Part shown: positions 1-5,488 of the stretch, piece by piece
Layout: each line of letters starts with the position of its first letter
Numbering within the stretch: position 1 is the first letter of the stretch
Origin: Calditrichota bacterium
Lineage (GTDB): Bacteria > Zhuqueibacterota > Zhuqueibacteria > Oleimicrobiales > Geothermoviventaceae
DNA length: 5,488 nt
Direction of reading: 5' to 3'
NCBI GenBank assembly: GCA_013152765.1
Contig: JAADFT010000181.1
Location: 1 to 5,488, forward strand
Notes under the pieces: model-generated
The model's input: only the letters and a program-made list of their open reading frames with translations
What the model was told of the DNA's origin: nothing
Database searches by the model: none
Made by a program: the position numbers and the translations under genes

Positions 1-2999
1 CCGTGCGTCTCGACGTAGTCCACATCCTCCGGGTTAACACGCGCGTCGGCCAGAGCAGCGCGAATCACTTCCTGCTGAGCCACTCCGTTCGGCGCCGTGA
101 GGCCGTTGCTGCGGCCGTCCTGGTTCACGGCGGAGCCGCGGATCACAGCCAGAATGTTGTCGTTGTCGCGTACCGCGTCCGACAGGCGCTTCAGCACCAC
201 AACGCCAACTCCTTCGCCGCGCACGTAGCCATCGGCCGACGCGTCGAACGTTTTGCAGCGCCCTTCTGGGGACATCATGCGGGCATGCGACAGGGCGACG
301 GTCAACTCCGGCGACAGCACCAGGTTGACCCCGCCAACGACGGCCAGGTCTGTTTCGTGGGCGCGCAGGCTACGCGCAGCCAGATGAACCGTGACCAGCG
401 ACGACGAGCACGCCGTGTCGATGGCCATGCTCGGCCCGCGCAGGTCCAGCATGTACGAAAGCCGGTTGGCAGCAATGCTGAAAGCGTTACCCGTGCCTGT
501 GTAGGCGCTGACGCGCTCCAGGTCGCCGTGCTGGATGACGCTGTAGTCGTTGCTGCTCACGCCGACGAACACGCCCGTGCGGCTACCGCGCAGCTGCTCC
601 GGGTTTACCCCGGCGGATTCCAGAGCCTCCCAGGCCACCTCGAGGAGCAAGCGCTGCTGCGGGTCCATCTCGGTAGCCTCGCGCGGCGAAATTCCGAAAA
701 ATGGCGCGTCGAATTTGTCCACATCGTCGATGAAACCGCCCCAGCGGGTGATCATCTTGCCGGGCGCGTCGGGATCCGGGTCGTAGAGCTCGTCCACGTC
801 CCAGCGGTCGCGAGGCACTTCGCGAATCGCGTCGACACCTTCCCGGAGCAGTTTCCAGAACGCGTCCGCATTCGGCGCTCCCGGGAAACGACAGCTCAAA
901 CCAACAACGGCGATGGGCTCATCCTCGAGGGAAGCCTCGCCAGCAGCAGCCGCAGCTCCAGCGGCTTCACCGGCGAGGTAAGCTGCCAAAGCGTCGATGT
1001 TGGGGTAATCGTAGGCCAGCGTCGGCGAAAGCGGCCGCCCGAGCCAGGCCTCCAGGTCGCCAGCCAAACCGATGGCCTGCACCGAGTCCAGTCCGTACCT
1101 GGCAAACGGCTCCCGCTTGTCAATTTGCTTGATGGGCACCTTCAGCCGCTTGGAGAGCTGTTCCACGAGCCAGGCTTCGATCTCAGCCTTGCTCCGGGTC
1201 GGAACCTGCGCCGCTTCGGGCGCTGGTGCCTGCTTTTCTTCAGGAACGACTTCCGAAGCAACCTCACTCTTTTGTTCCTGATCCGCCCTCCACTCGCCAA
1301 CCACTTCCAGCGTGCCGTCCAGGTACTTCTGGCGACAGGCGTAGCGCTGGATTTTGCCGCTCGAGGTCTTGGGAATGCGGCCCGGCTTCACCAGCACAAC
1401 GGCGTACGGCAAAATCCCGTGCTCGTCGACGATCGCCTCCCGGATGGCGGCGGTCACTTCGGCCACGTCTGGCTTCTGGCGGAACTCCAGCTCCTGCGCG
1501 ATGACGAGCTGTTCCTCACCCTCCACTTCGATTGCGAAAGCGGCAGCGCTGCCAACGCGCAAGGAGGGGTGGCTGCGCTCGGAGGTTAGCTCCAGGTCCT
1601 GCGGGTAGTAGTTCACCCCGCGAATGATAATCAGGTCTTTGATCCGGCCGGCGATGAAAAGCTGTCCTTCGTGAACGAAACCAAGATCGCCAGTGCGCAG
1701 AAACGGTCCCTCACCCGTCTCGGCAATCCGCCCACCGAAGGTCCGCTCCGTTTCCTCCGGCCGTTCCCAGTAGCCCTGTGCCACACTGGGCCCTTTGACC
1801 CAGACTTCCCCGATTTCACCAGGACCGCACTCGCGCCCGGTCTCGGGATTTACAATTGCCAGCCTTTGCCCACCCAGCGCAGCGCCGCATGCGACCAGCT
1901 CCCTACCCGACTTTTCGTCGGCAGCTTCGACCGCACGCCGTTGCTCCAGCCCGCGTTTGTCGAAAGCCACGACCTTGGGTCCGTCGCCCTGCAGGCCGCC
2001 CGTCACGATGAGAGTGGCTTCCGCAAGTCCGTACACCGGGTAGTGCGCACGCGGATTGAACCCGGCAGGCTTGAATGTCTCGCTGAACAGCTCCATCGTC
2101 TCGGCGCGAACCGGCTCTGCGCCGTTGAAAGCCACCTTCCAGGAGCTCAGGTCCAGCTTTTCGATTTCCTCTTCCGTGGCCTTCTTGGCCACAAGCTCGT
2201 AAGCGAAGTTGGGGCCGCCGCTTACAGTGCCCCGGTACTTCGAAATGGCTTCCAGCCAGCGCATCGGCCGCTGCAAAAAGGCGGCGGGCGGCATCAACAC
2301 GCATTTTGCGCCCGTGTACACGACGTGCAGGAGCCCACCGATCAGCCCCATGTCGTGGTACGGGGGGAGCCAGATCACGCCGAGGTCTTCGGAGGTCGTC
2401 CCAAATGCCTCCTGAATCAACGACGAGTTGTGCAGCAGGTTGGCGTGCGAAAGCATCACGCCCTTGGGAGTGCCCGTGGATCCGGAGGTGTACTGCAGAA
2501 AAGCGAGGCTGTTCTCGTCGATTTCCGGCGGAACCCACTCTTCCTCAAGGCCCTCCTCCAGCTCGTCAGACACGAAGAGCTCAGTAACAGCGAGTTCCGG
2601 CAGACTGTCGAACATCTTGCGCATGCGAGCCACGACCCCGCTGGAGGTCATGGCGATGGCGGCTCCAGAGTCTTCGATGATGGCCTTGATGCGCGGCAAG
2701 CCACGATTGTTGCGAGGTGGGTAGGCCGGCACGGCTACAACGCCAGCGTACAAGCAGCCGAAGAAGGCAGCCACGTACGTTGGGCCCGGCGGGTAAAGCA
2801 GCACAGCCCTCTCACCGCTCAGGCCCAGGCGCCGGAGCCCCACGGCAATTCGACGGGCCTTGGCATCGAGCTGGGCGAAGGTGGCCTGCTCGCCCTCGGT
2901 CTCGCCGTCCGGCAGAAACACGTAGGCCGTACGTTCCCCCTGCGATTCCGCTCTCCAGCGGAGTAGATCGACCAGAGTGCGAACCTTCGCTTGTTCCAT
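1..2999 (-). CDS. Type I polyketide synthase, N-terminal part: FAAL - ACP - KS (partial, runs off left edge)
   Basis: The first 999 codons of a megasynthase are visible with no frame break. Residues about 10-570 are a fatty acyl-AMP ligase: phosphate-binding loop YTSGSTGTPKG (170-180), PYHDMGLIGG with Y214-H215-D216, YGLAEAT (323-329), TGD with D438, GRIKDLIIIRGVNYYPQD from about 451, and C-terminal KTSSGKIQR with the adenylation lysine K549. The stretch at about 340-372, ending in ELVACG, resembles the insertion that separates FAALs from acyl-CoA ligases. An acidic, Ala/Pro-rich linker (about 565-600) leads to an ACP whose YGLDSVQ motif places the phosphopantetheine serine at S639. A KS starts near E694 (EPIAVVGLSCRFPG), with DTACSSS (C864), NQDGRSNGLTAPNG (959-972) and VETHG at the edge (first catalytic His, H999). 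The KS has Cys, not Gln, so it should condense rather than only decarboxylate. By family knowledge, the FAAL makes acyl-AMP from a free fatty acid and passes it to the ACP as PKS starter. Extender domains and product are unseen. The start at 2999 is chosen from its ribosome binding site; an in-frame ATG at 3012-3014 would add five residues. Confidence 0.97.
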   Translation of the reverse strand, partial: MEQAKVRTLVDLLRWRAESQGERTAYVFLPDGETEGEQATFAQLDAKARRIAVGLRRLGLSGERAVLLYPPGPTYVAAFFGCLYAGVVAVPAYPPRNNRGLPRIKAIIEDSGAAIAMTSSGVVARMRKMFDSLPELAVTELFVSDELEEGLEEEWVPPEIDENSLAFLQYTSGSTGTPKGVMLSHANLLHNSSLIQEAFGTTSEDLGVIWLPPYHDMGLIGGLLHVVYTGAKCVLMPPAAFLQRPMRWLEAISKYRGTVSGGPNFAYELVAKKATEEEIEKLDLSSWKVAFNGAEPVRAETMELFSETFKPAGFNPRAHYPVYGLAEATLIVTGGLQGDGPKVVAFDKRGLEQRRAVEAADEKSGRELVACGAALGGQRLAIVNPETGRECGPGEIGEVWVKGPSVAQGYWERPEETERTFGGRIAETGEGPFLRTGDLGFVHEGQLFIAGRIKDLIIIRGVNYYPQDLELTSERSHPSLRVGSAAAFAIEVEGEEQLVIAQELEFRQKPDVAEVTAAIREAIVDEHGILPYAVVLVKPGRIPKTSSGKIQRYACRQKYLDGTLEVVGEWRADQEQKSEVASEVVPEEKQAPAPEAAQVPTRSKAEIEAWLVEQLSKRLKVPIKQIDKREPFARYGLDSVQAIGLAGDLEAWLGRPLSPTLAYDYPNIDALAAYLAGEAAGAAAAAGEASLEDEPIAVVGLSCRFPGAPNADAFWKLLREGVDAIREVPRDRWDVDELYDPDPDAPGKMITRWGGFIDDVDKFDAPFFGISPREATEMDPQQRLLLEVAWEALESAGVNPEQLRGSRTGVFVGVSSNDYSVIQHGDLERVSAYTGTGNAFSIAANRLSYMLDLRGPSMAIDTACSSSLVTVHLAARSLRAHETDLAVVGGVNLVLSPELTVALSHARMMSPEGRCKTFDASADGYVRGEGVGVVVLKRLSDAVRDNDNILAVIRGSAVNQDGRSNGLTAPNGVAQQEVIRAALADARVNPEDVDYVETH

Positions 3000-3006
3000 C
3001 TGGCTA

Positions 3007-3012
3007 CCTTCC
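3007..3012 (-). promoter_or_regulatory. Ribosome binding site of the FAAL-ACP-KS gene
   Basis: On the minus strand GGAAGG lies 7 nt upstream of the ATG at 2997-2999, a near-ideal Shine-Dalgarno match and spacing. It decides between two in-frame ATGs. The other, at 3012-3014, has only a weak GAGAA-like purine stretch upstream, and its own codons overlap this site. Confidence 0.7.
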
Positions 3013-3169
3013 ATCGTGTAGTTCTCGCCGCTGTTGTTTGCAGCCAGTGCTCCGTCCCTCAGGTGTCCATGGGATCAGTCCGAGACCGGTTCAGGTAGCA
3101 GCACGAAAAAGAACACCGTCAGCTTGCAAAAGGGCAAGTCCGTGGTCCGATCCGCCTCGCCTCCGGAAC

Positions 3170-3928
3170 TCACGTCCCGCTTTGCTCTTCCTCACCTCGT
3201 TCCTCGATCTCGTCAGCCCAGAGCGCCATTCGGATGATGTCGTGGTACCGGCCGTCGAAGTAGCATTCGTCTCGCAAAAGCCCTTCGACCTTGAAGCCGA
3301 GGTCCCTGTTCAGCTTGATGTTGCGGATGTTCGTGTCCAGGGTGTTGACGTAGATCTTGCGAAGCCCCAACGACGTGAGCCCGTAGTCGATCCACAGCCG
3401 CGTGGCCTCGTGAGCCAGGCCTTTCCCGCGGTGAGCCGGTTCACCAATCAGCTTGCGAAGCTCGGCTTTCCGCTGCACACGATCAACATCAAGGTAAGCA
3501 AGAAGACCGATCGGCTTGTCGTCCACGAGAGTAATCACGCCCACCACACTGTCGTCCCGCGTCAGCAAGTCTTCGGGATCCAGCGAGCGCGCTGTCGTGC
3601 GCGAAAGCAAAAAGTAGCGTCCATGCGGATCTTCGAGCCAGCGTCGCACCAGGTCGAGATCGGCCTTTTCGAACGCCCGGATTTTCACGCGGTCACCGAC
3701 TAAGGGCAACGTTGCCGTGAGGCGCGCTGGCCTGTGTCGCACGGTTTGGCTGACTACAGATTCTCCACCCTTGCCGTTTTGACGCATGGACAAGTCGAGC
3801 AGCACATTGGCGAACTTCACGTAGTCCACCTGTTTGAAACCGTAGCTTGCGGCTTCTTTGTAGAATCCGCGGGCCATGGCCTCGATGGTCCTGTCGGTAA
3901 TCAAAGCCTGCGCCTCGGTAGTGGTCAT
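3170..3928 (-). CDS. GNAT-family (RimJ/RimL-type) N-acetyltransferase with N-terminal helical extension
   Basis: A complete 252-residue protein, ATG to TGA. The acetyltransferase fold spans about residues 76-240. It begins with GDRVKIRAFEKADLDLVRRW and has a central strand VVGVITLVDDKPIGLLAYLD. The acetyl-CoA pyrophosphate-binding motif is HRGKGLA (R167, G168, G170, A172) in the context AELRKLIGEPAHRGKG. It then has LGLRKIYVNTLDTNIRNIKLNRDLGF, and ends with DGRYHDIIRMALW, typical of RimJ/RimL-type GNATs. By family knowledge these move an acetyl (or other acyl) group from CoA to an amine, on a protein N-terminus, a sugar amine or a small molecule. The first 75 or so residues precede the GNAT core. 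Residues about 10-48 look like two amphipathic helices (with MARGFYKEAASYGFKQ and DYVKFANVLLDLSM), and a Gly/Ser/basic linker follows. I do not recognise this segment; it could be a docking or dimerisation element. A weak GGGA Shine-Dalgarno (3937-3940) sits 8 nt before the ATG. The gene is followed on the same strand, after about 170 bp, by the FAAL-PKS gene, so co-transcription is likely. Its substrate is unknown, and a PKS-tailoring or starter-related role is inference from position only. Confidence 0.92.
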   Translation of the reverse strand: MTTTEAQALITDRTIEAMARGFYKEAASYGFKQVDYVKFANVLLDLSMRQNGKGGESVVSQTVRHRPARLTATLPLVGDRVKIRAFEKADLDLVRRWLEDPHGRYFLLSRTTARSLDPEDLLTRDDSVVGVITLVDDKPIGLLAYLDVDRVQRKAELRKLIGEPAHRGKGLAHEATRLWIDYGLTSLGLRKIYVNTLDTNIRNIKLNRDLGFKVEGLLRDECYFDGRYHDIIRMALWADEIEERGEEEQSGT

Positions 3929-4001
3929 TTTTCGGATCCCAGTGGCTTCAGCTAAACGGCTTTCTGCGCTGCCTGGACAGATCGCAAGGACACAAGTGCA
4001 T

Positions 4002-4014
4002 GTCTAATTTAGAC
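4002..4014. promoter_or_regulatory. Perfect 13-bp palindrome, candidate operator upstream of the GNAT-PKS genes
   Basis: GTCTAA-T-TTAGAC is a perfect inverted repeat with 6-bp arms. It is AT-rich in a GC-rich surrounding, and its centre is 80 bp upstream of the GNAT start codon. On the minus strand a TTGACG (4022-4027), one mismatch from the sigma70 -35 consensus, ends 7 bp upstream of it, so the palindrome would fall within the core promoter. No good -10 hexamer lies at 16-18 bp spacing (AGACAT and GACATG are poor), so the promoter itself is tentative. The symmetry and position fit the binding site of a dimeric repressor or activator; its identity is unknown. Confidence 0.35.
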
Positions 4015-5100
4015 TTCAAGCCGTCAAGGTGCGGAATTAATCGACCGTAACAACTTTTCGTCCCCGGCAACAGCCTGCTACCACAGGTAGTCAACAGGCA
4101 ACAATCTTGGGTGCGCGGCGCTGATCCGTTCATCCGGTCAAGCACAGCCGAAGTTGTGCGATTCAATCCAGACGAGTGCAACTACAGCAAAGCCGCTCCC
4201 GCACCGGCAAACCAGTCCGACAGCGGCCCGCGACAAGAGCCACAAAATATGTGCTGCCAGGACCACTCGCTGCCTGGCCTGAAGGTCCGTGCACTGCGAA
4301 TCTTGCGCCTCCTGCGACACATTTTAGCGGCTACTGGCCCAAACTGCAGACTTCACCTGTTGCGCCCAAACTCCCTAAGACTGGCAAGCAGAGATTCCTG
4401 CAAAACCTTCCCAGTCCTGGTCACTGGCCTTCGTAGACAAGGCAACTTTACTTGAACTGAACAGTGCGGCTGGAACTCGTGAGCACCAGAATTGCGGTCT
4501 GTTCCGCGCTCACATCGTGCACTGAAGCTGCTGCACAGCCGCGTCCTCGGTCGGCAGAGCGAACCTGGTCAGGCCCTCCAGCGCGCCCGTTGCTCGCCAA
4601 CCCAACACGCACATCCTGTGCAGGTAAGGAAAGATGTGGAAGGACTTCAGTCCGATGAGGAACGACCCCCGCAGGCCCGTCAAGGACCCGCCAGCGTGAG
4701 ACGGCAAATTCCCTTGTCCGCCCGAGTCAGAAAATCGCAGGACCCCTTTTCGTTCAATCTCAGCGCTGGAAACAAAACCAAATGCCACTGAAACGCGAAG
4801 TGCAGGAGTTCTGACTCCAGAATCTGCGCATGCATCCCGCCGCGATCTGCCGTCCGCGCCTGGGCTGCAGCACATGCCGTTCCCCATCAACCGTGCGCCG
4901 AAGATTCCTCCCTCCATTTGTTGATCCACTGGGCGCACTTTCTCCCGTTCGGCGCGTTTCAAGTTGCAACATCCATTCCAGATCGGTGTACAAAATCATC
5001 CAGGACAGAAAGGGCTCGCCGATACTCAGCGCAACAATCTGGTCGCGCTACACTTACGTCAGTCTTGCCAGGATCCGATCCACTGCCCTTTCCAAGCCAG

Positions 5101-5142
5101 GCACCTTGCATTCCCCGTGGACGGGGTGAGAATGTGCGGTGC
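5101..5142. repeat. Imperfect 42-nt inverted repeat (hairpin)
   Basis: Three nested stems line up: GCACC/GGTGC (5101-5105 with 5138-5142), CATT/AATG (5109-5112 with 5131-5134) and CCCCG/CGGGG (5113-5117 with 5122-5126), around a TGGA loop. A 3x3 internal loop and a 4-nt bulge interrupt them. A further small stem, TGGGG/CCCCA (5155-5159 with 5167-5171), follows. There is no T-run on either side, so it is not a standard intrinsic terminator. Its function is unknown. Confidence 0.4.
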
Positions 5143-5295
5143 AAAACACCTCACTGGGGAGATTTACCCCACTTTCGGCCTAACAACGGCCGCCTGGACG
5201 AAGCAAAGTCCTGCAGCTCGACAAAGCCAACGCTAACACCCCAACAGCAAGTACTCCGGCGAAATTCCCCCCGATTGTGCAGGTTCTGAACAGTT

Positions 5296-5326
5296 GGCTT
5301 TTCGGGAAAGTCATTTTCCCGAAGCC
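5296..5326. repeat. Strong hairpin: 9-bp perfect stem, extended to 12 bp with a 2-nt bulge
   Basis: TTCGGGAAA (5301-5309) and TTTCCCGAA (5315-5323) pair perfectly around the 5-nt loop GTCAT. Allowing a two-base T bulge, flanking GGC (5296-5298) pairs with GCC (5324-5326) to give a 12-bp stem. No T-tract follows on either strand, so a canonical Rho-independent terminator is not supported. A protein-binding site, an RNA stem or a remnant of a mobile-element end remain possible. Confidence 0.5.
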
Positions 5327-5457
5327 CCACCGGTCCAGCCTTCTCGAAGGAATTCCTGTGCGCCAAGCCCTCCCAGTACCGGGCCCGCACTTTCCTCGTC
5401 GAAAACCGGGGGCAACTCTCGAACTCCGCAGGACACAAGCAGCGGGAAAGCCTTGAC

Positions 5458-5474
5458 ATTCTGCCCAGCAGAAT
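5458..5474. promoter_or_regulatory. Perfect 7-bp-arm inverted repeat overlapping a TTGACA hexamer
   Basis: ATTCTGC (5458-5464) and GCAGAAT (5468-5474) are a perfect inverted repeat around CCA. The left arm shares its first base with TTGACA (5453-5458), an exact match to the sigma70 -35 consensus on the plus strand. No -10 hexamer is visible at 16-18 bp spacing (CGTCCT at 17 bp), so a promoter is doubtful. The repeat could be an operator for a gene beyond the right edge. Confidence 0.25.
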
Positions 5475-5488
5475 CCGTCCTCGCCGCA

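Larger units (their letters stand above)
3929..5488. other. Long region (about 1.56 kb) without a supportable gene
   Basis: Open frames of 60-150 codons occur on both strands, but they overlap each other and start without convincing ribosome binding sites. Their translations are rich in Cys, Ser, Arg and Pro and show no family motif or domain pattern that I recognise. The plus strand looks C-rich relative to G in many lines (for example 5221-5280), unlike the PKS gene. No tRNA, rRNA or CRISPR repeats were seen. The region does hold several inverted repeats: 4002-4014, 4078-4090 (CTACC-aca-GGTAG), 4256-4278 (GCCAGG...CCTGGC), 4805-4818, 5101-5142, 5296-5326 and 5458-5474. It lies 5' of the GNAT-PKS pair, so at least its left end should carry their promoter. 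The rest may be a cluster boundary, decayed genes or an untranslated RNA. Confidence 0.6.

Noticed and set aside
3..1589. A 528-codon open frame on the plus strand
   Set aside because: It lies opposite the FAAL-ACP-KS gene, whose minus-strand reading gives unmistakable KS and ACP motifs over the same bases. The plus-strand translation is Arg/His/Gln-rich with no family motif, as expected for an antisense shadow of a GC-biased gene.
1903..2538. A 211-codon minus-strand open frame within the FAAL region
   Set aside because: It overlaps the FAAL in a different frame of the same strand. Its translation is Arg/Gly-rich and unlike any known domain, while the FAAL frame holds all conserved motifs.
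1671..2966. A 431-codon open frame on the plus strand
   Set aside because: It is antisense to the FAAL domain, which is continuous and motif-complete on the minus strand. It has no recognisable protein features.
3123..3138. A stem CTTGC/GCAAG in the GNAT-PKS gap, with a short T-run further on, as a possible terminator
   Set aside because: The stem is only 5 bp and half AT. On the minus strand the T-run begins more than 10 nt after the stem, too far for an intrinsic terminator.
2717..3703. A 328-codon plus-strand open frame spanning the GNAT-PKS gap
   Set aside because: It covers the start of the FAAL, the gap and most of the GNAT on the opposite strand. It has no coherent domain and ignores the clear gene boundaries.
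4510..4962. A 150-codon minus-strand open frame in the gene-free region
   Set aside because: It begins at TTG without a Shine-Dalgarno, and the first internal ATG (4915-4917) is also poorly supported. The translation is Cys-rich and shows no family or domain pattern. It remains the best of the unsupported frames if a gene exists there.
5111..5171. Repeated C-run/G-run units as a possible CRISPR or tandem repeat
   Set aside because: The units differ in sequence and spacing. They form hairpins but are not direct repeats with regular spacers.
4918..5289. A 123-codon plus-strand open frame, overlapped by 4830-5129 and 5151-5459 frames
   Set aside because: Several overlapping frames on both strands are open because stop codons are scarce in this C-rich stretch. 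None shows a ribosome binding site or a recognisable protein.

Overview
The window is bacterial DNA of moderately high GC. It carries the 5' part of a lipid-primed type I polyketide synthase (PKS) locus, read entirely from the minus strand. The organism cannot be fixed from the sequence. The Shine-Dalgarno sites, codon use and giant multidomain enzyme fit groups known to carry FAAL-primed PKS genes (Myxococcota, Acidobacteriota, Cyanobacteriota, Planctomycetota and others), and I see nothing that picks one of them.

Layout, right to left (the direction of transcription). Positions 3929-5488 (about 1.56 kb) hold no gene that I can support. The region has several hairpins and perfect inverted repeats. 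One of them, at 4002-4014, lies about 75 bp upstream of the first gene, where an operator or promoter would be expected. Positions 3170-3928 encode a complete GNAT-family acetyltransferase of the RimJ/RimL type with an unusual N-terminal extension of about 75 residues. After a gap of about 170 bp, a very large gene starts at 2999 with a clear ribosome binding site and runs off the left edge. Its first 999 codons are visible and encode a fatty acyl-AMP ligase (FAAL), then an acyl carrier protein (ACP), then a ketosynthase (KS) with its active-site cysteine. The window ends at the first catalytic histidine of the KS, so the rest of the KS and all later domains lie outside.

Probable working: the FAAL activates a free fatty acid as acyl-AMP and loads it onto the phosphopantetheine arm of the ACP. 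The KS then takes this acyl chain as starter and condenses it with an extender unit on a downstream ACP. The product would therefore be a lipid-tailed polyketide or polyketide-peptide, or an alkene if the downstream domains are of the olefin synthase type. The GNAT is on the same strand just upstream and is probably co-expressed. It may acylate an amine in the product, a precursor or a protein, but its substrate is unknown. Long open frames on the plus strand opposite the PKS are shadows of its codon bias and are not annotated as genes.
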